A DNA stretch of 64,000 nt. It comes from Rheum nobile. Its lineage: Eukaryota; Streptophyta; Magnoliopsida; Caryophyllales; Polygonaceae. Below are positions 49,688 to 59,700 of this stretch, piece after piece. The DNA is taken from assembly GCA_027886185.1 (NCBI GenBank), contig WOAB01000188.1, positions 1,736,001 to 1,800,000 on the forward strand, read 5' to 3'. A program made the position numbers and the translations under genes. Numbering within the stretch: the stretch's first letter is position 1; each line of letters opens with the position of its first letter. Below the pieces are notes generated by a model. The model had not been told where the DNA came from. It did no database searches and saw nothing but the letters and a program-made list of their open reading frames with translations.

Positions 49688-50062
49688 CCTTCCCAATCCC
49701 TGAGGAAACTATAATGGAATTTGTGTTATTATTGAACTTGTTTGGTTTTTAATGAAGTTATTGAACTTTGAATTATTGCAACAATTCATGAATACATGTG
49801 TCTTACAGATTGTGTTGGTCAACCACTATCTCCCGTTATAGCTGTGCAAATAAATACTCTACTAGTGTAGTCTGTAGGACTCAACCACCAACATTACTCT
49901 TTCAACCACTTTCGACCCAAAGAAATACTCCTGTAGACTGTAGTCTGCATAACCCAAGGAAATACTCTCTATATAAATTTGTAATAACCCATCCCTCCAA
50001 CCTTTAATTTCATCAATTCTCCACACATTATTTTTCTTATTTTCCACAAGGTTCTATTTTAG
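49688..50062 (+). other. End of the PMD gene and its 3' flank
   Basis: Joined to 30662 the frame reads PFLPNP followed by TGA, a likely natural or early stop. The rest is AT-rich with a TATA-like TCTATATAAATTT at about 49967 and the near repeats of TGTAGACTGTAGTCTG around 49868-49943. No other coding sequence is visible. Confidence 0.5.
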
Positions 50063-50368
50063 AGAAGGCACAGAAACCGCCGGAAATCACAATCTGGCAA
50101 GGCGCACGGTTTGTGACAAACCGTGCCAGGCATGTCACAAACCGTGCCCTTTTACAGAAGGCACAAAAACCGCCAGAAACCACAATCTGGCAAGGCGCAC
50201 GGTCAGGCATGTCACAAATTGTTCCCTTTTACAGAAGGCACAGAAACTGCCAGAAATCACAATCTGGCAAGGCACACGGTTTGTGACAAACCATGCCAGG
50301 CATGTCACAAACCGTGCCCTTTTACAGAAGGCACAAAAACCGCCAGAAACCACAATCTGGCTAGGCGC
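50063..50368. repeat. Tandem array of about 93 bp units with a hairpin
   Basis: Three and a half copies start AGAAGGCACAGAAACCGCC. Each full unit contains CACGGTTTGTGACAAACCGTG-type palindromes (9-bp arms, 3-bp loop). The second copy lacks 18 bases covering one arm. The last copy runs directly into the ACGTTACGTG repeat. Confidence 0.85.
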
Positions 50369-50553
50369 ACGTTACGTGTAGATGATCTCCACACATAACG
50401 TGTGGATACAGTCATCCATACACAACGTGTTGATTCTGTTTCCGGAATTGTATTTTTTTATTCCGGAATTGTATTATTTTTTTTTGGTATACCCGGAATT
50501 GTATTTTTTGAGATAAAATGGTTTGATTTATTGTTGTAGATGGAGCCCTGTTT
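50369..50553 (+). repeat. Second copy of the PMD upstream segment
   Basis: From CGTTACGTGT to TTGTTGTAGATGGAGCCC this matches 28005-28187, including CGGAATTGTA and the sequence up to the PMD start codon, and then diverges at the sixth codon. It lies between the PMD 3' end and the transposase 3' end. Confidence 0.82.
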
Positions 50554-50687
50554 CCGATGACACTAAAATCACCAACAGGTCATAAATACAGCGAACATGT
50601 GTCTTAACATTACATCAAAGTCATTGCATCATACATATGTCTTAACATAAGATAGTTTCAATGTTTTAAAAGCATTACAATACAATA

Positions 50688-53600
50688 TTAAACTTTCTTC
50701 TTTCCGTGACCCTTTGGTTTGTGTGCTTGGTACTCCGTCAATCGTTCAAGGAATGGATCTACCAAGGCATCCATAGACGGGTCATGGAATCTCACCCACG
50801 CGGTGTAAAGGTTCGGCAAGGGCGAGGTTTCGACAAGGCCAATCTACATATTTTGAATCATAAAAATTAATTCTGTAATGCATATTACCAACGTGTATTT
50901 GTACTGATTTGATTGTATTAACGTACCGTAATGAAATGTTGCTCTTTCTCGACATGGCAAATGCATATCGTCTTAAACTTCTCTCCAACCGCTTGGTTTG
51001 GATTCGCCCTCATAGGCATGTATGTCGTGCCTACACCAGCACCGATGGAGACGAACACACAGTTGAATGCAGTAGCCACTAAACATCCCATATCCAGGAT
51101 GTCCAACCACGTCTCCCATGGGGCAGGCATGTAGGGCGCAGGAAACCATGCAAGCTTTGCCTCCATTGCCTCAAGTGTCATCGTAGACATCCAAATTGGC
51201 GCGAATAGCTCATACTCTTGTTTCAACGTAGCGATCATGGTACGTCGAACAAAAGCCCACTGCTCCTGCCCTAAACCCAGACCATGCGCAATTGATCTGT
51301 ATCCGCAGTTTCCATCACCAAGTATTTCCCACCATCCTCTCACGTGTTGTTTTATACACTTGGGAAACTGGGTAATATATCGCCTAGGGTGTTTGATCAA
51401 CGTCGTGTGACCTGAAGACATAGGCTTCCATGGTTGCCATGGCATGGTTGAAGCTTCCTTAGGTGGTCTTGCTTTTTGCTTCTTCGGAGGTGTTCCCTCC
51501 ATCTCTTGGTCAGTGTACTCTCATGCTGACGGTTGCCTTTTGGTGGGAATGTTTAGAGCTCCTTGAGGCCGACCCTTATGCCTAACTTTAGTTGGCTCTT
51601 GTAGAGTAGTCTGCTCTGGATGTGCTATACTTGTTAGTGCAGAGACAGCTCTGTGTTGATCATGCACTGGCAATGTGGGGAAGACGCTTGAAGCAAATTC
51701 ATCAAGCAACGACATATTCAATCTACGTGCTCTGGCTTCTTCTTCTTCATCCGTCCGCACTTCTGACAAGGTCAATTGCCTCCAGAACGGATGCAATGAG
51801 CTAGGTTCAATTGGTTCCTGGTTCATCACATTTCGCGCCATGTCATGCACGCAAGGCAAGCCATCCTTGACCCTCATCTGGCATCTGCATATAGTGTTCC
51901 ACAATGGATCTTCGCCTTTCTTATATTCCTCAATCAGCCGTGCTAGTGCAATCGCAGAGACCTTGTAGTGCAACTTGCCGAAAAGATGTGATTTGGTTAT
52001 CAGTGTAAATCGCTTTTCTAAGCTCTCATTCAAGGCCCCCCTTATCTCCTTAATGTGAATGCGCAACCGTGCATCATATTGATCGAATACAATGTAAAGG
52101 TTGCCATCATTGCTAGTGAAGAAGCTTTTAAGACTGGAATGGGCCCCTTCAACCATGTATTACAATCAAAAATTCGAAGTCAGTGTGTTGTTGTAAAAGT
52201 CTAAGTTCAAATAACCAATTAACTTTAAAAACATAATGCACAAACCTGTTAGTTGTGGAAGTTCCAAGAGTGAAGACTGTATCTGTCCATATTGAGACGA
52301 TTCTTTTCCTGTACGGGTCAAGCCAGTTTTTTTGTACATATTGAAGACATTTTGGATATTTCCTCCAATCTTGCTGAATCTTCTTCAGTTTTGCTTCATA
52401 CCCTTCTATGGTTGTTTTCTTGAATAGTTTCATGTAATCATTGGAAAATATTGTGCCCCTAAACTTGTCCATGGCTTTCTTTCCAAAGTCTTCAATATTC
52501 ATCCTCACATGGCGCCTACAAAGGAGGAATTTTGCAGTTGGAAACAGCTTCTCTAAGGCGTTCATCAACGCCTTCTCCCGATATGTGACCAAGCATGTGG
52601 GTGCTCGTTGGACCTTGACAAACATTTTTGAAAGTTGTTGTATGGCCCACATGTAACTCTTTCCGTTCTCATGCTCCAGAAACGCCCCGACAACATTGTA
52701 GTTTTTCCAAACAGATGTGATGCCGACTAATTCAAGGAAGGGCAAATCATAACTGCACACATAATGATATGTTATGGCATGCTAATGATTACATGAACAA
52801 GTGAAGAATATAATAAATATGTGTGTTACTAACCTGTTAGTTGCGTATGTAGAGTCTAGCAACACAATTTACGGGAATGCCTTCAGCAGCGACAACTTGT
52901 CTGGGCTTGCGAAGAAGATATATGTGATCTTATTAGTCTCCTTATTGAATCTATGCTCCATGAAGTATCCCGTCTCCTTACACTCATAGAAGAACGGTTA
53001 CATCACTGCTCTTCCTTCCATACCGTTTTTACGTATGACATGCATCATGTTGTACACTTGCTTCATCTTGGTCAAGTTTCCTGGGGACGAGCTGATTGTA
53101 GTAAAAATCTTTTGAGGCTTGCAATGATTAATTGTCATCATCCTAGTAATCTCATTCTCTTCAGCGTTTGGTCGACCAGCTAATGCATGACCAAATAAAT
53201 TATCTTTGATCACATGATTGTGAGTTCCAGTCTGTACATTGATCTTCCATGATCCCTTCGGCCCTTCTTTCAACCTCAACATGAATGGACACCCACACTT
53301 CTTCGACTTTGTGATCTCCCTCACTTGGTCAGCTTGTTTACGGATGTTTTGTCCATGCCTATCGCACGGTAACCAAGTCCCCCCAAGGGCTCCTCCTATG
53401 GAAGGCTTATTCCTCCACTTTATGATGCAGAAGTTATGATACATAGCAGTCTTCCATGCCCATTTAAATGCTTCTTCTCTGAACTCCCAGATTTGGTCTG
53501 TTGTGAAGAACTCTGAATAATCAGGAGAGACGAAAACATCCTCTTCTGTATCATTTCTGAACTGAGGCTGTATGTGTAGGGATGGAAAGCCGAATTGTGG

Positions 53601-53862
53601 GTTAGCAGAAGCCGAATTCTAAGTCTCTTCATGAGATAAAGATGCTTCTGGAGACGGACAACTCTCGTCAAACACTCCAAATGAGAAGGATGGTATCTCT
53701 TCTGGTGTTTTCTACTCAGATGGTGTGTTCCATTCCGACAAACGGTTGATGAGGTGTTTCCCAACCAGAAAAGGATTGTTGTGAGGTGCTCCAATCATTG
53801 AGCGAAATATTGTTCAACCCCTCGTACAAAAAATAGTTCGCCTGTATACACATGGAATCGTC
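50688..53862 (-). pseudogene. MULE transposase: FAR1-like, DDE, SWIM and OTU domains
   Basis: Read from right to left, a low-complexity N-terminus (ANYFLYEGLNNISLNDWS) precedes a FAR1-type DNA-binding domain (FTTDQIWEFREEAFKWAW, CGCPFMLRL). The DDE core has its first Asp in LLDSTYATN. The second is lost: the usual VTDRE reads VTYREKALMNALEKLFPTA. The core then has LLCRRHVRMNIEDFGKKAMD. A SWIM finger CRCQMRVKDGLPCVH follows, and after a TGA at 51521 the same frame enters an OTU protease (ILGDGNCGYRSIAHGLGLG, with catalytic Asp and Cys; His in EKEQHFIT). The stop is TAA at 50688. Further damage: stops near 52875, 52997 and 53620, and a non-AG acceptor before VEGAHSSL. It would cut and join transposon ends in the nucleus if intact. 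Confidence 0.85.
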
Positions 53863-53909
53863 TCATCAAGTAGTGAACTAATTATTAAGTGTGAAACCAT
53901 AATTCCCTT

Positions 53910-54185
53910 TAAGGAAGCATGAGTATATCTAGATTTGTCATCAGTAAAAGTAATGAAGTATCTACTTCCTCCTCTTGTTAATACTTCATTTAATTCACAT
54001 ATATCAGAATGTACAAGATCTAGGATATCATTTGTCTTTTCTACTACAGGAAAAGGTCTATTAGACATTTTTGCTTGAACACAAATTTCACAATCTTTAG
54101 TTGTAGAGTTAAAGTCCCCACTGATCATACCATTCTTAGACATCAATTTTAGTGTTCTAAAATTAACATGAGCAGTTCTTAAATG
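53910..54185 (-). pseudogene. Captured Copia pre-integrase/integrase fragment
   Basis: The minus strand encodes CEICVQAKMSNRPFPVVEKT, then LVHSDICELNEVLTRGGSRY and FITFTDDKSRYT, the junction of the GAG-pre-integrase and integrase domains of a Copia element other than the one at 4111. It begins and ends abruptly without LTRs inside the MULE, just upstream of the transposase gene. Confidence 0.8.
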
Positions 54186-54187
54186 TC

Positions 54188-54375
54188 ATGCTTCACACGT
54201 TATGTGTAGAGCAGTTTCACACGTTATGTGGGAAGCATCTCCACAAATAATGTGTTGAGCTGCTTAACACGTTATGTGTGGACATGTTTCACACGTTACG
54301 TGTGGACATGTTTCACACGTTATGTGTGGACATGTTTCTCACGTTATGTGTGGATATGTTTCTTCAATGTAACGT
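54188..54375. repeat. CACGTTATGTGTGG array (right interior)
   Basis: About seven words of the type TTTCACACGTTATGTGTGGACATG follow each other at about 24-25 bp spacing, in one orientation, unlike the alternating array at 27955. Confidence 0.85.
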
Positions 54376-54404
54376 GGATCTTGTTTTCTTACACATGTAT
54401 CCCT

Positions 54405-54550
54405 CAAAATCTAGCATGTAAAACTTGGTTTGTAATACCTAAACAACAAATATCAAGTTCAAAACTTTGAAAATCTAGCATGTTAAACTTGGTTTCTAAC
54501 ACTTAAACAACAAATATCATGTATTGTTTTCAACAACTAAAGATCAAAAC
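54405..54550. repeat. Diverged tandem duplication of about 66 bp
   Basis: The segments at 54408-54470 and 54472-54535 share AAAATCTAGCATGT, AAACTTGGTTT and AAACAACAAATATCA. Confidence 0.75.
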
Positions 54551-54819
54551 TTTGAACATGTCCCAAACAAAAAATGAAATCTTTAATTTTAAATAAGGGA
54601 AATTTCCTCATTTGGAGGTGGATCCTCTTCATCATTGTTGTTCATATTGTCCTAATTTTTTGAAAAAATTAAGGGTGTTTAAAATTTGGGGATGTTTCAA
54701 ATGAGGTTTTAGGCTCGAAATTGTGTCCTTAGCCGGAGAAGATGAAGTTAGGGGACCATTAATTCAGTTAGGTGGGGACAAGACGTTAATTCAATGCGTT
54801 TTACATCCACCATATCCCC

Positions 54820-54912
54820 ATGTTACGTGTGAGCATCTCCCACACGTTACGTGTGAGCATCTTCCACACGTTCTCACATGTAACGTGTGGGAGATGCTCA
54901 CACATAACGTGG
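54820..54912. repeat. Third interior CACGTTACGTG array
   Basis: Four or five words with spacer GAGCATCTCC occur, partly as an inverted pair CACACGTTACGTGTGAGC and its complement, so the DNA can fold back. Confidence 0.82.
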
Positions 54913-54939
54913 TGATACATTCCCCCCTTAGGTTTTATG

Positions 54940-55070
54940 GTTTTGTGTTTAGGGTTAAGTATCAAGCCATTTACGATTTATGGTTTACGGTTTAGGGTTT
55001 AGGGTCAAGTATCAAGCCATTTACGGTTTATGGGGTAGGGTTTAGGGTTTAGTGTTTTAGGGTTTATGAT
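54940..55070 (+). repeat. Short degenerate TTTAGGG-type tract
   Basis: Several GGTTTAGGGTTTAGGG units alternate with two copies of GTATCAAGCCATTTACG. This resembles plant telomere repeat or telo-box sequence but is too short and mixed for a telomere. Confidence 0.6.
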
Positions 55071-55193
55071 ACAAGACTCGTGACCACAGTTGTATACAGC
55101 TATATACAACAGTTGTCAAACATATGTAAAACACATTAGTCAGTTTTTTTTCCAGCTGGTTATTAGCTGTCAAACACATTGCCTGTTTTTTTC

Positions 55194-55202
55194 ACTATAT
55201 AA
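55194..55202 (+). promoter_or_regulatory. Likely TATA box of the GRF gene
   Basis: CTATATAAG lies about 170 bp before the GRF start codon. A probable 5' UTR intron (55271-55345, GTAAGC to TTTGTAG) lies between them. Confidence 0.5.
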
Positions 55203-55368
55203 GAAGCATTAGGGTTGTTTGTTCACTACAACAGTTCCAACACAAGCGGCGCCTACAAATAGACTTTTGGGTAAGCTTCTCCTTCCAGTTTCTATCGATT
55301 TAGTAACGCTGATTTTTGATATTAATGGATTTATGATATTTGTAGGAAACCAAACACTGCAACAAATA

Positions 55369-55826
55369 ATGACATCTTTATCAAAATCATCAACAAACGC
55401 AGATAGGCTATGCTACTGTAATTTGAAAGCCGTTGTCCGAACTTGGGATTTGTAGTGGAACTACGGAAGGAGGTATTGGGGATGCCCAGAAGTGGGGTGT
55501 CATTTCAAGGAGTGGATTGATCCAATGTACGAGGAGAGGGCACACGCGGTTATTCGACAACAATGGCAGGAAAAACAAGATCTTGTTAAGGAAAATCAAG
55601 ATCTTGTTAAGGAAAATCAAGATCTTGTTAAAGATCTTGATAACATTCGTAGGTATAACTTCAATCTACTAAATGATGTACATCGTAGGTGATTAATGTC
55701 GTATCTTTTGTGTAATGTTGTTTATGTACTATCAACCTTTGTAGGGAGCAAGCAAATTTAGCAAACTAGAGATATCATATGAAGCGAATGTTCACTAGAG
55801 ACTACCCTAATTTCTTCAAACGCTAA
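55369..55826 (+). pseudogene. GRF-type zinc-finger and coiled-coil protein of the MULE
   Basis: Exon 1 (55369-55688) starts MTSLSKSSTNADRLCYC, and exon 2 (55744-55826) ends MKRMFTRDYPNFFKR before TAA. The GRF finger is seen as CYC, then NYGRRYWGCP and CHFKEWIDPMY, giving the C-x-C ... C ... C pattern of the family. A coiled coil follows with three 7-residue repeats of KENQDLV. TAG codons at 55453 and in exon 2 after EQANLAN break it. The normal product would be about 130 residues. GRF fingers bind nucleic acid in other proteins; the role in transposons is unknown. Confidence 0.75.
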
Positions 55827-56334
55827 AGCAGTGTCATATCTTTTCTCTAATTTTTTCTAAGTTTATGATCAATTTGTATTGTTTTCTGTATTGTGTGCTA
55901 AATGTGGTTGTAGTCAACCAGCATAATGAACAATTTGTATTGTCTTTTAGGTTGATGATCATTTTGTATTGTTCTTATAAAGATTAATACAAGTTGGGCT
56001 ACACAATGGGGGTAGCTCTCCCCTAATGCCTATTTAAAAACAATCTTACGGTTCATACACAACATTAAAACACAAATAAATACTACAACTACACACAAAT
56101 AACATTACTAAGTATTACATGTCATAAACCATAAACTTTAAACATACGATATCTTTAGGTTGGAAGCGGCCGGGTGGCTCGATCGAGAACTTTACATTGG
56201 AAGGGCAGAATGGTCATAGCAATGTAAATGACTCAATACGATCGTAACTTCAATCTTATTGTAAAACTCGATACTAAGCGAAGAAGACCGAAATACTTCG
56301 TATAACGTTACTTAATCAAAAAAAGAGGTCTACC
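55827..56334. other. MULE interior without recognisable features
   Basis: AT-rich downstream region of the GRF gene. The phrases TTTGTATTGT and GTTTATGATCA recur three times between 55865 and 55975. I see no coding sequence. Confidence 0.4.
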
Positions 56335-56522
56335 GTGGGGACACTCTCCGCGCTTAACGTGTGGACCCTCTCCTCATGTTAAGTTTAGACCTCTTCTTGT
56401 GGAGACTTCACACGTAACGTGTGGACCATATCCACACGTTATGTGTGGAGATAGTCCACACGTAACATGTGGACTTATTTTTTTCACACATAACGTGATG
56501 AGCCATTTATCACGTTACGTGT
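56335..56522. repeat. Subterminal CACGTTACGTG array (right)
   Basis: About eight words, some degenerate (CGCTTAACGTGTGG, CACGTAACGTGTGG, CACATAACGTGATG), alternate in orientation up to the right inverted repeat, mirroring the left end. Confidence 0.85.
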
Positions 56523-56573
56523 GAACCTATGTGCTGAAAGACAATTTTACATACGCGCTAAAAAGTAAACCTA
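56523..56573 (-). repeat. Right terminal inverted repeat of the MULE
   Basis: On the minus strand it reads TAGGTTTACTTTTTAGCGC and then AAAATTGTCTTTCAGCAC, matching the left end. TTTCTTAA (56574-56581) follows as the target duplication. Confidence 0.82.
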
Positions 56574-56581
56574 TTTCTTAA

Positions 56582-56750
56582 TGTAAACAGATAGTAGTAC
56601 GTACGGAGTGGTATTGTAATATGAGTAGTTAAGTGGTATTGTAATATGAGTAGTTAATTAAAGTGATTTCAAATTCGCAATTCCGAAGAAAAGAAAAAGA
56701 CTACATAAGGCCGGATAAGGTCCACACACCACAAACAATCGTGAATCGGT
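56582..56750 (+). promoter_or_regulatory. Remaining proximal promoter and 5' UTR of the FAD oxidoreductase gene
   Basis: Only about 170 bp separate the MULE from the start codon. They contain a perfect tandem duplication of about 24 bp (GTGGTATTGTAATATGAGTA, copies at about 56610 and 56635). No clear TATA box is visible, so transcription may start inside this segment from a TATA-less promoter. Confidence 0.5.
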
Positions 56751-59700
56751 ATGGCAACGGCTACCCAGTTTCTCCTCTCACCTCTCCGACTCCAAACCCC
56801 TCACTCTAAAACCCTAGCCCAATTTCTCCAAAACCCTAACTCCGTCATCACTGCCCAAAATCGCACGCGGGGCATTCGACTTGGAATGGAATCTCCGAAA
56901 CGAACGTCCTCCAGTGGGAAGAAGAGTCCCAGAAGATCCAAGTACGGCACGTCCAGGAGGTCAAAACTGAAGAAAGCGTTTACTCAAGAGCAGGTTGTGT
57001 TTTCTGCGCCGCCGTCGGATGACCCGTCGGTCGGGATCATCGGCGGCGGAATGGCGGGTCTTCTCTGCGCTCTCTACATGGAGAAGAGAGGGATAAAGTC
57101 TACTGTTTTTGACACGGTCTGTTGCTTTTTTTTGCCTAATTCTGCTGCTCAATACGAATTGCTACTTGGAACGAAAAGAGAGAGTGTCTATTTGGTTTAG
57201 GTGGCGTTTGGTTCATGATTCTGGTTATATACTTCTGGGGTTTCTTCTCATAAATTAAGGTGTGATTTGACTTAGGAACAGTTGGAACTTGGTAAATCCT
57301 ACAGCTATTTTGTTTATATTTAGAAATAGTCTTCATTTGCCGATTTCCGGTAACCAATATCACATGTAGTAGGTTTTAACAACAGATTCATAGGCGGTCT
57401 CAAAAACCAGGTTGAAAACTCATAAAACGCAAAAAACAAGTAAACAACAGCATCAGGTTGTGATTCCTGATTCCGGGTTTCCTACGACCAAAAACAGCAG
57501 CATAAGGTACTTATGTTTGGCCATTAATTACCTATTTGTGCAGATAAAGTGTGTATGATGAATAATGAGCTATGCGCCAAACAAACCATTAAGTTTAAAT
57601 TCCCATTTTCTCCAAACCAACCTGATTTCTTATTCCATATACATTATCCAAACCTGAATTAGAAGCAAACTCTAGTACTAAAATAGTCAATTACTAGCTC
57701 TGATTGGATATATTTGTGTTTTATCCATCAGCACAAACACTCTTATTAATTTCTCTTACCTTTTTCCGCTCTCAACTATAAATGCTAACGACTCATACGG
57801 TATTTTTTGATTACTTGGCCTACAAAGCTTTGAAGAGGTAAACTGACAAACATTTTAGATCAACATTTGCATCCTAAAATGACGAACATTTCCAGTCAGA
57901 GGGAATTATGTTTAGGAAGTTTTGCTGGACAACGATTCAGAAGCATTAGCATTTGGCTTTTTGGTATCTCATGCCTTCCGTGACTGAGTTGGAATGGTCA
58001 CATTTTTCTCTTGTAGGGAATGCATGGATTGGGAGGAAGGATGGGGACAAGAACCATTGAACCTGAGCACCTGACTTTTGATCATGCTGCACAGTTCTTC
58101 ACTGTAAGTGATCCTCAGTTTGCTGACCTTGTTAATGGTTGGTTTAAGAAAGGATTAGTACGAGAGTGGCAAGGAATAGTTGGAGAGCTTGAAGCTGGTG
58201 GTCATTTTGTTCCTTTCCCTTCCTCTCCTCCGCGATATATTGGTGTTAATGGAATGTGCCCTCTTGCTGATTCAATATTATCAGAGGTACATCTTCATCG
58301 TTATATTGTTTTTGTATGAATTTCCTATTCATTGTCAATGATCACCAAAGGAACATCAAAGCATTAATATGGAAACTAGTGGAATAAAATCATACTCCGT
58401 CTGTTCACAAATAATTTTCATTTTAGTCTTTGACACGTCAATTTAAGGAATTAATACATTTTCTAAAATATAATTTATTGACTACCCACATCATTTCTTA
58501 CCAATGAATAAAGAAAATCTGCATAGAAAGAAGTAATATGTGCAATTTTCAATACCAAACCTTGTAACTCACCAATAAATCGTCACCTTAAACTCTAAAA
58601 TGACAAACATTTCTTAACAATATTTAAAGGCTAAAATGACATTCTTTTCCGAACGGAGGGAGTATCAATTACTTGTCTGGAAAATACACTTTAAACTTAC
58701 GGGGTGACTTGATACTTTTTTTGATCTCTTATCCACTTTCTTCAGTGTATGCATTTTAAAAAATAATGGAGAAAGTGCAATTTTTTGCATTCAAATGATA
58801 TTCCTTTGTTTTCATCTTGTTTTCATTTTCACTTAGATGTTAATATGTTTAATAAGGATTCCTATGGTGAAACGGGACTGTGTACAATAGCTTTGATTGA
58901 TTTCGCTTATTAAATTTCAACACCTATACATTGCTTCTTTATGTCTAAACTAAATGTTGGCTGTGTGAAGACAAATAAGGTTGAGGTTATTAGGCCTTGT
59001 TGGATCAGCACACTTGAGCCATTTAATGGCATGTGGCATGTGAGTGAGAACAGAAAGCCCCGTGGACAGTTTGATGTAATTATTATTGCACATAATGGTA
59101 ATATGTTCCTTCTATCTCTGCTTGTATTTACCCTTTAATGTAAAAGGAGATTCAAATTAGTGAACATTCCTAATCCTATTCTTGGTTGTGTTCTGGCCAT
59201 AAAGAAGTATAGACATGTAATTTTGTTATGCTAAGTGAAATTCACAATGTATTTCACTATTGCTTTACTTTTTAGCTTGTGATAATGATATTTGATAATG
59301 CAAGTAAAAAGATGATTGCTCTATCATCAGGGAAGTGTGCAAATCGCTTGCTGGCTACGTCAGGATTACCACTTATTGCCAAACAGATGAAGGTAAATAC
59401 TCCAATCATCGTCTAGTCTTAATAGTCCTAACCTTTTCACTTTTTGTCCTTGTGTTTCTTTTTCCTAGTATCACTTCAATGCTCACCAGTATATTATCAC
59501 CTGCATCAAAATTTTAAAGCATGTGAATCAATTTAGTTCTCATCTAGTTAAGCTAAAAGCAATGTTTCGGTCGTCACCAGAGGTTGGAACTCAGTTCAAT
59601 ATGGGCTCTTCTAGCTGCTTTTGAGGACCCTCTTCCTTCTCCAAGCAGCTCATTGATGTTTCCCTTTGAAGGAGCGTTTGTAAAGGGAATTGAACCTCTT

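Larger units (their letters stand above)
27217..56573. mobile_element. Mutator-like element with transposase-OTU, PMD and GRF genes, interrupted by nested elements
   Basis: The ends at 27217-27266 and 56523-56573 are inverted repeats of about 50 bp, sharing TTACTTTTTA, AAAATTGTCTTTCAGC and CATAGG. They are flanked by TTTCTTAA (8 bp, or 9 with one mismatch), in the size range of Mutator duplications. Inside are a minus-strand transposase, a plus-strand PMD gene and a plus-strand GRF gene, plus arrays of CACGTTACGTG. A 19-kb Athila nest accounts for most of the 29.4 kb; about 10.3 kb belongs to the MULE. All three genes are broken, so it cannot move by itself. Confidence 0.8.

Noticed and set aside
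54940..55070. Chromosome end or interstitial telomere
   Set aside because: Only a few mixed TTTAGGG units are present and the MULE continues on both sides.
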